This document shows positions 43,160 through 52,548 of a stretch of DNA of 64,000 bases, one piece after another (position 1 is the stretch's first letter; each line of letters starts with the position of its first letter). The DNA lies in assembly GCA_001829005.1 (NCBI GenBank), contig MIAG01000001.1:248001-312000 (forward strand), in the 5' to 3' direction. Position numbers and translations under genes: made by a program. Under the pieces are notes generated by a model. The model had not been told where the DNA came from. It searched no databases and was given only the letters and a program-made list of their open reading frames with translations. The stretch comes from Sphingobacteriia bacterium RIFOXYC2_FULL_35_18 (GTDB taxonomy: Bacteria; Bacteroidota; Bacteroidia; Chitinophagales; Chitinophagaceae).

Positions 43160-43680
43160 TAAATTATACTATTCGTAAAGTTAATGAGGAGGATGTAATT
43201 CAATTACAAGAAATCAGTCGAACCACTTTCAGTGAAACATTTGTTGAGCACAATACCGAAGAAGACTTAAATAATTATTTAGCTAATCAACTATCAATTG
43301 AAAAGTTATTAGAAGAGATAAATAATCTGCATTCTGCTTTTTACTTTGTTAGCGAAAGCGAAAAATTAGTCGGCTATTTAAAATTGAATTGGTCTATAGC
43401 ACAAACCGAACTAATTGATGAAGCTGCTTTTGAAATTGAGCGTATATATATTCGAAAAGAATATTTTGGAAAAGGACTTGGCCAAATATTATTGGATCAT
43501 GCAATTACAATTGGTAAAGCTCAACATCCAACTTATATATGGCTAGGGGTTTGGGAATTGAATACAAGAGCTATTCGTTTTTATGAGAAAAATGGATTTA
43601 AAGTTTTCAGCAGTCATTTATTCACTTTAGGAAACGATATTCAAACAGATTTATTAATGAAATTAGAAATCACCAGCTAA
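43156..43680 (+). CDS. GNAT-family N-acetyltransferase
   Basis: 174 residues. GNAT core: FEIERIYIRKEYFGKGLGQI contains the acetyl-CoA loop (Y-F-G-K-G-L-G), followed by YIWLGVWELNTRAIRFYEKN and GFKVFSSH. Complete fold with N-terminal helices (IQLQEISRTTFSETFVEHNT). Cytosolic. It shares ATGA with the secreted protein upstream, so the two are co-translated although their locations differ. Acceptor unknown (protein amine, polyamine or small molecule). Confidence 0.9.
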   Translation: MINYTIRKVNEEDVIQLQEISRTTFSETFVEHNTEEDLNNYLANQLSIEKLLEEINNLHSAFYFVSESEKLVGYLKLNWSIAQTELIDEAAFEIERIYIRKEYFGKGLGQILLDHAITIGKAQHPTYIWLGVWELNTRAIRFYEKNGFKVFSSHLFTLGNDIQTDLLMKLEITS

Positions 43681-43689
43681 CACAATTTT

Positions 43690-44340
43690 ATGAAAACGAT
43701 TTATTTAGTTATCGCCTTTTTATTTAGCATATCAGTATATGCACAACCAAGCTTAAAAGGAGCATTTAAATCTAAAAATGATAATGAAGTCATAATCTGT
43801 TTAATGGACGGCTATTTTGTTGAAACAAAGTACAATCTAAACAACAAAACCTTTCATTATACTTGGGGTGGCCCTTTCGTTAAAATTGGGAATAAGCTTA
43901 GAGTTACTACTCATTTCGATTCAAGAGATAAAGCAGAAGTAGGTAAAACTAAAGAGATTGCATTTGGAGAAAAGCACTTTGAAGTAATTGATAAAGGCGA
44001 AAATGCATTAGCTGGAAATTGGCGGATGAGTGGAAGAAAAAATGGTGACCAATTTACAGAGAACCCTCTAAGAGCCAGACGTACCTATAAACTATTAACT
44101 GGAACTCGTTTTCAATGGATGGCCATCAACATTGAAACCGGTGAGTTTTCTGGTACAGGTGGAGGCACTTATCAATTTATCAATGGAAAATATACCGAGA
44201 ATATAGCATTCTTTAGTCGAGATTCCTCTAGAGTGGGGGCCTCTCTTAACTTTTCTGGCAAAATTGAAAATGGACAATGGCACCATAGTGGTCTCAGCTC
44301 TAAGGGAGATCCTATCTATGAAATATGGTCGAAAAATTAG
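43690..44340 (+). CDS. Secreted hypothetical protein, membrane-or-secreted type
   Basis: 216 residues with signal peptide (MKTIYLVIAFLFSISVYAQ). The mature part is beta-rich: LKGAFKSKNDNEVIICLMDG, YTWGGPFVKIGNKLRVTTHF, GNWRMSGRKNGDQFTENPLR, GEFSGTGGGTYQFINGKYTE, IENGQWHHSGLSSKGDPIYE. It resembles proteins annotated only as membrane or secreted protein in Bacteroidota. Lipocalin-like folding is possible but unproven. Third gene of a likely unit (9 bases after the GNAT gene); the stop overlaps that of the desaturase by 4 bases. Confidence 0.72.
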   Translation: MKTIYLVIAFLFSISVYAQPSLKGAFKSKNDNEVIICLMDGYFVETKYNLNNKTFHYTWGGPFVKIGNKLRVTTHFDSRDKAEVGKTKEIAFGEKHFEVIDKGENALAGNWRMSGRKNGDQFTENPLRARRTYKLLTGTRFQWMAINIETGEFSGTGGGTYQFINGKYTENIAFFSRDSSRVGASLNFSGKIENGQWHHSGLSSKGDPIYEIWSKN

Positions 44341-45125
44341 TTCTTAGCTTTTATTGGAACTAGTTTAATGATTCCAATCCAATGAAAAATTTTAATGATT
44401 GGATAACAGGGATCTATTTCCCACCATTTGGCTGCAAAGTTGGGTCTAGCTCCTGCATGATGGTGATTGTTTTGAAATAATTCACCCAGCATTAAAAAAT
44501 CGATAATCAACGTGTTTTTAGAATGGTCTTTTTCTTGTGGGAAATTTCTGTATCCATATTTATGTCCAGCCCAATTAACTACTGCTCCTTGTATTGGCCC
44601 AATTAAAAAATGAATTGGTAAGAATAAAAACATCCACCATTCTGTTGCAAAGAAATAATAGAAGGTTACATACACTAGCGCAAAAAATATTCTTGTTATC
44701 CAACTATCTGCAATCTTATCTATGATTGGATAAACGGGGAAATTTTTATCAAACTTTGGTTCAACTGGCATGGTTCCTTTTAATACCCCATGGTATACTT
44801 TTTTTGTATGCCACATCATTGTAAATACTTCCTTAAAAAAATGTGGGGTATGGGGATCTTTCTCCGTATCACTATATGCATGATGCATTCTATGCAATAT
44901 GGCGTATGCTCTTGCATTTAAATAAGATGTGCCTTGTGTAACCCAGGTATAGATATACCAAAATTTTTCCCAGAATTTATTCATGGTAAACATTTTGTGT
45001 GCGGAGTATCTATGCAAATAAAATGTTTGTCCAAAAAGAGAAAGATACCAATGAAGTACTAAAAAAATAATAATGGCAGCCATAGAATCAAATGGATTTC
45101 GTTGAAAGAAATACAAAGATTGCAC
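44337..45125 (-). CDS. Acyl-CoA desaturase (fatty-acid delta-9-type)
   Basis: 262 residues. Membrane di-iron desaturase with the three His boxes HRYSAH, HRMHHAYSD and QNNHHHAG, and several membrane segments (AAIIIFLVLHWYLSLF; IFFALVYVTFYYFFA). Introduces a double bond into membrane acyl chains, adjusting fluidity. Slightly shorter than many delta-9 enzymes but with all His clusters. Oddity: the third box has three consecutive His after NN. No gene follows on the same strand (convergent with 43690-44340), and the upstream acyltransferase is 98 bases away. Confidence 0.92.
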   Translation of the reverse strand: MQSLYFFQRNPFDSMAAIIIFLVLHWYLSLFGQTFYLHRYSAHKMFTMNKFWEKFWYIYTWVTQGTSYLNARAYAILHRMHHAYSDTEKDPHTPHFFKEVFTMMWHTKKVYHGVLKGTMPVEPKFDKNFPVYPIIDKIADSWITRIFFALVYVTFYYFFATEWWMFLFLPIHFLIGPIQGAVVNWAGHKYGYRNFPQEKDHSKNTLIIDFLMLGELFQNNHHHAGARPNFAAKWWEIDPCYPIIKIFHWIGIIKLVPIKAKN

Positions 45126-45223
45126 ATTCTTTTATATAAAAATCTTTTGTTGATTAGTATCAATTTAATAATTGGCTGAAATTGCACAGCAGTGCATCAA
45201 ACAATAAAAAAAGATATATATAC

Positions 45224-45838
45224 CTAAGGTTTTTCCCAAATTTTTGTTAGAGGATTGTATTGTTTTAAAACCTTAGCAGGATTTCCACCTACCACTGTAT
45301 ATGGAGGAACATTTTTTGTAACCACTGATCCTCCTGCTACAATTGAATGCTTCCCAATGGTTACGCCCGCTACTACCACTGAGTTAGCTCCAATCCAACA
45401 ATCTTCTTCCACAACAATTGTTGCAGTAGTTTCTTTTTGATCTTTTATAGGAATATCTGGATCTGCATACCCATGATTTAGGCCCGATAAAACGATATTT
45501 TGGGCTAATATGGTATTGTTACCGATGCTAACAGGTCCAATAAGTGTATTACTTAAACCTAAATGCGCATTCTCACCAATAAATACATCGCCTACCATAT
45601 TATTTACACAACAAAAATCTTCTACTACTGCTTTTTTGCCCAATGAAAACTTATTCCAGGGTGCTAGATCCAGCCTTGCATAATTTCTAATAGTGGCTTT
45701 GCTGGAGATTTTATGAACAAAGGGATTAACGAATAAGCGAACCCATAACCTACATCCTGGAGCTGTTTTAGGAACTAATAGCCAATAAACAAATTTTTTT
45801 AGACCAGGGTTCGATTTTATCCTTTCCACTAAACTCAT
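45224..45838 (-). CDS. Hexapeptide-repeat acyltransferase
   Basis: 204 residues. Left-handed beta-helix repeats: VVEDFCCVNNMVGDVFIGEN, AHLGLSNTLIGPVSIGNNTI, IVVEEDCWIGANSVVVAGVT, IGKHSIVAGGSVVTKNVPPY. The His in LSGLNHGYADPD is the usual catalytic position of maltose/galactoside/colanic-acid type O-acetyltransferases. Acceptor is likely a surface sugar (inference). Cytosolic or membrane-associated. No glycosyltransferase neighbours here, so it is not part of a visible polysaccharide locus. Confidence 0.88.
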   Translation of the reverse strand: MSLVERIKSNPGLKKFVYWLLVPKTAPGCRLWVRLFVNPFVHKISSKATIRNYARLDLAPWNKFSLGKKAVVEDFCCVNNMVGDVFIGENAHLGLSNTLIGPVSIGNNTILAQNIVLSGLNHGYADPDIPIKDQKETTATIVVEEDCWIGANSVVVAGVTIGKHSIVAGGSVVTKNVPPYTVVGGNPAKVLKQYNPLTKIWEKP

Positions 45839-45944
45839 AGTATAAAAATATAATCAGTAAGTTGATGCACCAATTTTAATTTATTATAGCCTAATTGTTC
45901 AGCTTCACCGATTAAATAATAGAACAACCCCCATCTATAAAAGG

Positions 45945-45977
45945 AAACATTAAAAAAACATTAAAAACGTATATTTG
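45945..45977 (+). promoter_or_regulatory. Promoter of the HAE1 efflux operon with tandem 11-bp repeat
   Basis: AAACATTAAAA occurs twice in perfect tandem (45945-45966), then TATATTTG at 45970-45977 (TAnnTTTG), 25 bases before the ATG. No -33 TTG is present; the one-helical-turn repeat occupies that place and may bind a regulator. Confidence 0.5.
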
Positions 45978-46002
45978 CCGCTTATTTAACTGAAAATAAG
46001 CC

Positions 46003-47157
46003 ATGAACACTCGTATTTCAGCTCAAAATCATCGTTTTTTACCCTTTTTTATTTTTGCTATTCTTGCCTTTGTGGCCTGTAAGGACAATGAAAAAGCAGG
46101 TACTGCAGACTTGATTCCTTCCTTACCAGTTGTGGAAGTAGTGCAAAAAGACACCCTTTTACAAACTGACTATGTTGCAGACATACAAGCAGTACAAAAT
46201 GTAGAAGTAAGGGCAAGGGTTCAAGGCTTTTTAGAAAAAATTTTAGTAGACGAAGGAAAAGAAGTTAGAAAAGGGCAACCCCTCTTTCAAATAAATGATT
46301 TGGAATATAAAACAGAATTAGCCAAAGCTAAAGCAGCTGTTTCTAATGCTATGGCAGAAGCAAAAGCAGCAGAACTTGAATTGGGTAGAACAAAAATTTT
46401 GGTTGAGAAAAACGTAATTGCAAAAACAGAATATGAATTAGCAGTATCTAAAGTAAGTGCCGCTAAGGCAAAAATTGATGAAGCTTTATCTGCACAAACC
46501 AGTGCAGAAACGAAATTGTCTTATACTTTTATTCGGGCCCCATTTGATGGCATCATCGACAGAATTCCATTAAAGATGGGAAGCTTGATTGATCCAGGTG
46601 CTTTATTAACCACTATTTCAGATGTACACAATGTTTTTGCCTATTTTAATATTTCGGAAAATGAATACTTGCAATATAGAAAAGCAGTTTCAAAAGGCTT
46701 AAAAGAAGATCGTCCTGTAAACCTTGTATTAGCAGATGGCACACAATATGGATATACAGGAAAAATAGAAACCAGCGATGGAGAGTTTAATGAAAACACA
46801 GGAGCCATAGCATTTAGAGCTCGCTTCCCCAATCCAAATAAATTACTAAAGCATGGAGCATCTGGAAAAGCCAGACTTACTACTTCAGTAGAGAATGCAA
46901 TCATCATTCCACAGAAATCCACTTTTGAAATCCAAGACAAAACATTTGTTTTTATTGTAGACAAAGACAATATCATTCAAATGCGCGCATTTAAACCTGG
47001 TAGAAGAGTGGCTCAATATTATATAGTTGAAGCTGGATTAAAACCAGGGGAGAACATCGTTTATGAAGGTGTTCAAAGTATTCGTCAGGGTGCAAAAATA
47101 AAACCCGTAAAGATGAATTTAGACAGTCTTATGCAAACAGCACTAACCATCAACTAA
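46003..47157 (+). CDS. RND efflux adaptor (membrane fusion lipoprotein)
   Basis: 384 residues. Signal peptide with lipobox at Cys 26 (AFVACKD). Half-motifs VEVRARVQGFLEKILVDEGK and RKGQPLFQINDLEYK, a coiled-coil hairpin (AKAAVSNAMAEAKAAELELG, LAVSKVSAAKAKIDEALSA), TFIRAPFDGIIDRIPLKMGS and a beta-barrel follow the AcrA/MexA pattern. First gene of adaptor-pump-channel operon; 7 bases to the pump. Partners are encoded next to it. Confidence 0.93.
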   Translation: MNTRISAQNHRFLPFFIFAILAFVACKDNEKAGTADLIPSLPVVEVVQKDTLLQTDYVADIQAVQNVEVRARVQGFLEKILVDEGKEVRKGQPLFQINDLEYKTELAKAKAAVSNAMAEAKAAELELGRTKILVEKNVIAKTEYELAVSKVSAAKAKIDEALSAQTSAETKLSYTFIRAPFDGIIDRIPLKMGSLIDPGALLTTISDVHNVFAYFNISENEYLQYRKAVSKGLKEDRPVNLVLADGTQYGYTGKIETSDGEFNENTGAIAFRARFPNPNKLLKHGASGKARLTTSVENAIIIPQKSTFEIQDKTFVFIVDKDNIIQMRAFKPGRRVAQYYIVEAGLKPGENIVYEGVQSIRQGAKIKPVKMNLDSLMQTALTIN

Positions 47158-47164
47158 AGCAATC

Positions 47165-50100
47165 ATGCTAGAAACTTTTATAAAACGGCCAGTACTTTCA
47201 TTGGTAATATCTATTATCATCACTTTGTTGGGAGTACTTTCATTGTTCACATTACCCATTACGCAATTTCCTGATATTGTACCGCCCTCAGTAACAGTTA
47301 CTGCAAAATATACTGGTGCCAATGCGGAAGTTTGTGCAAAAGCAGTAGCAACACCTTTAGAAAGAGCAATCAACGGAGTACCTGGCATGACTTATATGTC
47401 ATCTGTATCTAGTAACAATGGAATTACGCTTATTACTGTTGCATTTAAAGTTGGGATTGATCCTGACGTTGCTGCAGTAAGTGTGCAAAACCGTGTAAGT
47501 ACTGTATTAGATGAGCTTCCTGAAGAAGTAATTAAGGCAGGTGTTACTACAGAGAAAGACGTGAACAGCATGTTGCTCTACTTAAATGTGATGAGTGAAG
47601 ACACTGCTGCCGACGAACAGTTTATTTACAATTTTGCCGACATTAATATTCTACAAGAACTAAAGCGTATTGACGGTGTAGGATTTGCTGAAATCATGGG
47701 ACAAAAAGAATACTCCATGCGTGTTTGGTTAAAGCCAGACAGAATGCTTGCTTATAATGTTTCCGCTCAGGATGTAATTAATGCTTTGCGAAATCAAAAC
47801 GTTGAAGCCGCCCCTGGAAAAACGGGCGAGAGTTCTGGTAAAACCCCTCAAAGCTTACAATATATTCTTCGCTACACTGGTAAATTCTTTGAACCCAATC
47901 AATATAAAAACGTAGTTGTAAAATCTGAAAACAACGGATCAATATTGTACTTAAAAGATATTGCCGATGTTGAGTTTGGTGCAATGACTTATAGCATGAT
48001 TTCAAAAACAGATGGTAAACCATCTGCATCTATCATGTTGAAACAACGTCCAGGTTCTAATGCAAAAGATGTTATTACCAAGGTAAAAGCAAGAATGGCA
48101 GAATTAAAAGAAACTTCATTCCCTCCAGGTATGAAGTACAATTTTGCTTATGATGTTTCCCGATTTTTAGACGCTTCTATTAAAGAAGTAGTAAAAACCT
48201 TGATTGAAGCGTTCGTATTGGTTTTTATTATCGTATTCCTATTCTTACAAGATTTTAGGTCTACATTAATTCCTGCATTAGCAGTACCAGTAGCCTTAAT
48301 TGGAACCCTTGCTTTTATGCAAGTAATGGGCTTCTCTATTAACTTATTAACACTGTTTGCATTGGTATTGGCCATTGGAATTGTGGTTGATAATGCCATT
48401 GTGGTAGTGGAAGCGGTACACGTTAAAATGGAAGAACAGCATCTCTCTGCTATGGACGCAACCCTTGCTGCAATTAAAGAAATTGCTAGTGCAGTGGTTG
48501 CAATCACTTTGGTAATGTCTGCTGTATTTATTCCTGTTGCATTTTTATCAGGACCTGCTGGTGTATTCTATAGACAGTTTTCACTTACCCTCGCTGTTTC
48601 TATTGTGATATCTGGTATTAATGCATTAACCTTAACACCTGCACTATGTGCCTTACTGATAAAGAATACACATGGGCAACCCAAAAGAAAAAATTTATTG
48701 GGAAGATTCTTTGCCTCTTTTAACAAAGGCTATTCAGCAACCGAAAACAAATACATGAATTTGGTTAGTTGGATAAGTGCTAGAAAAATAGTTACCATTT
48801 CATTATTGTTTGTATTTTTTGTTGGAACAGCTGGTATAAATAGTATTCTTCCCGGAGGCTTTATTCCTACTGAAGATCAGGGTATTATTTATGTAAATGT
48901 TTCTGCCCCTGCAGGTGCAACGGTAGAAAGAACAGAGAATGTTTTGGTTCAGTTAGAAAAAGTAATAAAAGATATTCCTGCAGTTGAAAACGTGACTACA
49001 TTAAGTGGTTACAGCTTAATTACTGAAGCAGCAGGTGCATCATATGGTATGATGATGATTAACTTAAAACCTTGGAAAGAGAGAGAACAAACTGTTGCTC
49101 AATTAATACCACTCTTAAGAGAAAAGACCAACAAAATAAAAGACGCTAATATAGAATTCATGCCTCCTCCAACGGTACCAGGATTTGGTAATACTAGTGG
49201 ATTTGAGTTAAGGGTGATTGATAAAACTGGTACAGGAGATTTACAACAAACTGCTAATGTAACCAACCAATTGATTGAAGATATTAAAGCTGCTGGTGTG
49301 GTAGGTGCTGCGTATACGGGATTTGATCCAAGCTTTCCACAGTATATGATTCATATTGATTACGATATGGCCGCCAAAAAAGGAGTATCAGTAGACAATG
49401 CCATGACCGATTTACAAACATTAATTGGTAGCTATTATGCAACGAACTTTATTCGATTTGGGCAAATGTATAAAGTGATGGTACAAGCATATCCTAATTA
49501 CAGAGCTAAGCCCAGCGACTTAATGAATATGTATGTAAAAAATGATCGAGGTGAAATGGTTTCTTATGGTACATTTATTAAACTAGAGAGGGTTTATGGA
49601 CCAGAGCAATTAACCCGATATAATATGTACACATCTGCCATGGTAAATGGAGATGCAGGTGCAGGGTTTAGTAGTGGTGAAGCCATTGAATCGGTTGAAA
49701 AAGTTGCCAAAGAAAAATTACCAAGAGGATATAGTTATGAATGGTCTGGTATAACCCGAGACCAGGTTGCATCAAGCGGTCAGGCTGCCTCTATATTTAT
49801 TGTTTGTTTGTTATTTGTTTACCTCATACTTGCTGCACAGTACGAAAGTTTTTTAATGCCTTTCGCGGTAATCCTTTCTTTACCTACTGGTATTTTTGGT
49901 GCATTCGTTGCACTGAAATTATTGGGATTAGAAAACAATATTTATGCCCAAGTTGCATTGGTTATGTTAATTGGATTATTGGGTAAGAATGCCATTTTAA
50001 TAGTAGAGTTTGCAATGCTTAGAAGAAGCCAAGGCTTCTCTATTTTAGAAGCAGCTAAAGAAGGAGCTGTTTCAAGATTAAGACCTATTTTAATGACTTC

Positions 50101-50341
50101 ATTTGCATTTATTGCTGGATTGATTCCTTTGGTAATAGCCACGGGAGCAGGTGCAATTGGTAACCGTTCAATTGGTACTGCATCTGCTGGTGGTATGTTA
50201 TTTGGAACCATCTTTGGTGTAATTATTATACCAGGGCTTTATGTAATTTTTGCTCAGTTATCTGAACAGTTTACTAAAAAGAAAAAAGTTCCTGTCCCTG
50301 TTTCAATTGTTGAACATCCTGAACAATTATCTGATCAATAG
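47165..50341 (+). CDS. HAE1-type RND multidrug efflux permease
   Basis: AcrB-like proton-driven pump, 1058 residues. Visible: TLPITQFPDIVPPSVTVTAK (porter domain), GVGFAEIMGQKEYSMRVWLK, TM4 with LAIGIVVDNAIVVVEAVHVK, GFIPTEDQGIIYVNVSAPAG, LLIGLLGKNAILIVEFAMLR in TM10 (Lys of the relay), and RLRPILMTSFAFIAGLIPLV. In TM4 the second proton-relay acid of AcrB (Asp 408 position) is Asn. Exports amphiphilic compounds through the adaptor and the OprM-like channel encoded beside it. No local TetR regulator, so control is likely elsewhere or by the response regulator convergent at 51786. Confidence 0.94.
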   Translation: MLETFIKRPVLSLVISIIITLLGVLSLFTLPITQFPDIVPPSVTVTAKYTGANAEVCAKAVATPLERAINGVPGMTYMSSVSSNNGITLITVAFKVGIDPDVAAVSVQNRVSTVLDELPEEVIKAGVTTEKDVNSMLLYLNVMSEDTAADEQFIYNFADINILQELKRIDGVGFAEIMGQKEYSMRVWLKPDRMLAYNVSAQDVINALRNQNVEAAPGKTGESSGKTPQSLQYILRYTGKFFEPNQYKNVVVKSENNGSILYLKDIADVEFGAMTYSMISKTDGKPSASIMLKQRPGSNAKDVITKVKARMAELKETSFPPGMKYNFAYDVSRFLDASIKEVVKTLIEAFVLVFIIVFLFLQDFRSTLIPALAVPVALIGTLAFMQVMGFSINLLTLFALVLAIGIVVDNAIVVVEAVHVKMEEQHLSAMDATLAAIKEIASAVVAITLVMSAVFIPVAFLSGPAGVFYRQFSLTLAVSIVISGINALTLTPALCALLIKNTHGQPKRKNLLGRFFASFNKGYSATENKYMNLVSWISARKIVTISLLFVFFVGTAGINSILPGGFIPTEDQGIIYVNVSAPAGATVERTENVLVQLEKVIKDIPAVENVTTLSGYSLITEAAGASYGMMMINLKPWKEREQTVAQLIPLLREKTNKIKDANIEFMPPPTVPGFGNTSGFELRVIDKTGTGDLQQTANVTNQLIEDIKAAGVVGAAYTGFDPSFPQYMIHIDYDMAAKKGVSVDNAMTDLQTLIGSYYATNFIRFGQMYKVMVQAYPNYRAKPSDLMNMYVKNDRGEMVSYGTFIKLERVYGPEQLTRYNMYTSAMVNGDAGAGFSSGEAIESVEKVAKEKLPRGYSYEWSGITRDQVASSGQAASIFIVCLLFVYLILAAQYESFLMPFAVILSLPTGIFGAFVALKLLGLENNIYAQVALVMLIGLLGKNAILIVEFAMLRRSQGFSILEAAKEGAVSRLRPILMTSFAFIAGLIPLVIATGAGAIGNRSIGTASAGGMLFGTIFGVIIIPGLYVIFAQLSEQFTKKKKVPVPVSIVEHPEQLSDQ

Positions 50342-50352
50342 AACCCAATTTT

Positions 50353-51789
50353 ATGAAAAATATTCGTGTCGTTTTTGGTTTTATTATTTGTGTTTCTATT
50401 GCATTCTCCTGTGCAATGCCTAAGGCAGTAAGTTTAAATAAAGCGGAAGTATTACCCCCGTCTTTTCAAAAATCTTTAGACAGCAATAGTATTGCTACGC
50501 TTTCAAAGAAACTTTTTTTTCCCGATCCTGCATTGCAAGAATTGATTGATACTGCTATTCAATTCAATGCCGATATTCAAATTGCCGTTCAACGAATAGC
50601 CGCAGCAAAAGCAGGATTTGGAATGGCACAGGGTATCACAAAACCAAGTTTAGATGCGATTGTATCAACTGGGGTAGATAAGTTTGGTGACTATACCATG
50701 AATGGATTGGGTAACTACGACATGAATTTATCTCCCAATATTAGAAAAGACCAGCAAATTCCATTGAATATGCCTGATTTATTTGTTGGATTTAGAAGTA
50801 GCTGGGAAGCGGATATCTGGGGTAAATTATCCAATCAAAAAAAAGCTGCGTATAGTAAATATTTAGCTACTGAACAAGCTAGAAGATGGGCAACAACACA
50901 AGTGGTTTCGCAAGTTGCTGGTTTATACTATGAATTATTGGCACTAGATAAAGAATTAGAAATTTTAGAAAATAATATCAAACTTCAAGAAAATGCAGTT
51001 GAAATTGTAAAAGTGCAAAAAGCAGGAGGTAGAGCAACAGAATTAGCAGTACAACAGTTTAACGCTCAGTTGTTGGGTACCAAAAGTATGCTGAATGTAA
51101 TGCAACAAAGAATTACAGCAACCCAAAATATGTTGGGCGCAATTTCAGGCAAATATGATTTTACTATTAAAAGAGGAAAACCCATTACAGAATTAGCTGT
51201 GCCGGAAGATATACAAATAGGGGTACCCGCTCAATTATTGGTGAACAGACCTGATATTAGAGAAGCGGAATTATTATTAGAAGCGGCAGGTGCAGAATTA
51301 GAAGCTAGTAGAAAAGCATTTTTACCTTCGTTGAATATTAGTGCATATACTGCATTGAATAGTTTTAAATCTTCTGTTTTATTTAGTCCACAATCACTCA
51401 CTTATGGGTTATTAGGTGGCTTGGTTACACCAGTACTGAGTAAAAATATGTTGAAGGGAAATTATCAATTGGCAAGCGCTAATCAACAACAAGCATTTGA
51501 AACATATAGAAAGCATATCATTTATGCATACCATGAAGTTCAAACGGAGTTAAGTGGTATTGAACAATACAAAAAAATATACCAACTCAAAGTTCAAGAG
51601 ACCAAAGGTTTGCAAGCAGCTGTGGCTGCATCCAATGATTTATATTTAGGTGGATTGGCCACCTACTTAGAAGTGGTTACGGCTCAGCGAGGCGTTTTAG
51701 AAGCTGAATTGGAACAAATCAATAGTAAAAAAACAGTGTTTCTTTACTTAATAGATTTATACCGATCCTTAGGTGGTGGTTGGAACTAA
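50353..51789 (+). CDS. NodT/OprM-type outer-membrane efflux lipoprotein
   Basis: 478 residues. Lipobox ends at Cys 20 (AFSCAMPK). Two OEP repeats are seen: DIQIAVQRIAAAKAGFGMAQ and LLEAAGAELEASRKAFLPSL; SSWEADIWGKLSNQKKAAYS and LYLGGLATYLEVVTAQRGVL are characteristic. Outer-membrane channel of the tripartite pump. Eleven bases after the pump gene. The stop overlaps by 4 bases that of the convergent response-regulator gene. Confidence 0.93.
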   Translation: MKNIRVVFGFIICVSIAFSCAMPKAVSLNKAEVLPPSFQKSLDSNSIATLSKKLFFPDPALQELIDTAIQFNADIQIAVQRIAAAKAGFGMAQGITKPSLDAIVSTGVDKFGDYTMNGLGNYDMNLSPNIRKDQQIPLNMPDLFVGFRSSWEADIWGKLSNQKKAAYSKYLATEQARRWATTQVVSQVAGLYYELLALDKELEILENNIKLQENAVEIVKVQKAGGRATELAVQQFNAQLLGTKSMLNVMQQRITATQNMLGAISGKYDFTIKRGKPITELAVPEDIQIGVPAQLLVNRPDIREAELLLEAAGAELEASRKAFLPSLNISAYTALNSFKSSVLFSPQSLTYGLLGGLVTPVLSKNMLKGNYQLASANQQQAFETYRKHIIYAYHEVQTELSGIEQYKKIYQLKVQETKGLQAAVAASNDLYLGGLATYLEVVTAQRGVLEAELEQINSKKTVFLYLIDLYRSLGGGWN

Positions 51790-52439
51790 GCATATTTTGT
51801 TCGTTGGTAAATGCCATTGGTTAAAGCATAAGTAACTATGCCTGCACTGCATTTTGCACCAACTTTTAACATGATTCTTGTTCTATGTCCTTCAACTGTT
51901 CTTTTGCTTAAATGCAATTCACTGGCAATTTCTTTACTCGTTCTTTCTTCACAAATTCTTTCAATAATTTGTAACTCTCGTTCTGTAAAGTTTGCCGTGA
52001 TTTTATGGGGGAGTTGATAATTTTTACAAACAATATTGGTTAAACATACCGAGCTGATTTTACAGAAATAAGGTTTCTGCAAATAAGAACTTTGTATGGC
52101 TTCTACAATTTCATCTGGATCCGCATGTTTAGATACAAAGCCCATTGCACCAACATCTAATAAATGAAGTATCATTTCATTGGTAATTGCATAAGACAAC
52201 AAAACAATGGCGGTTTGTGGGGCTATTTGCAAGACGGTTTTTGCAACAGATGCCGAATCAGATTCTAAATCTATCAATACTACATCAGGTTGATATTTCC
52301 CAATATCTGCTGCCCAGCTCTCTTTATACTGATCTTCTCCAACCAATGACAAAGAATCATAAGACCTTAGAATACTTTTCAATCCTAATTTATACATCAA
52401 TTGATTGTCTGCAATAAAAACCTTGATGGCCCTTTTCAT
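51786..52439 (-). CDS. LuxR/NarL-type response regulator
   Basis: 217 residues from ATG 52439 (MKRAIKVFIADNQ); the longer ORF adds an unlikely leader. Receiver domain with acidic pocket Asp-Asn and phospho-Asp in DVVLIDLES, Lys in FVSKHADPDE; C-terminal LuxR helix-turn-helix NFTERELQIIERICEERTSK and LHLSKRTVEGHRTRI. Acts as a transcription factor after phosphorylation. No cognate kinase beside it. The receiver lacks the usual MP after the Asp (LESDSAS), so phosphorylation may be atypical. Confidence 0.9.
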   Translation of the reverse strand: MKRAIKVFIADNQLMYKLGLKSILRSYDSLSLVGEDQYKESWAADIGKYQPDVVLIDLESDSASVAKTVLQIAPQTAIVLLSYAITNEMILHLLDVGAMGFVSKHADPDEIVEAIQSSYLQKPYFCKISSVCLTNIVCKNYQLPHKITANFTERELQIIERICEERTSKEIASELHLSKRTVEGHRTRIMLKVGAKCSAGIVTYALTNGIYQRTKYA

Positions 52440-52548
52440 ATTCATACATTTAATAGTGAAAAAATGAATACCTAAATTCTCTATTAACAATCATAAACAA
52501 TATCGTAGAAATACCAATTTTTTATGTTTTTTTCACGATATTCAGACT

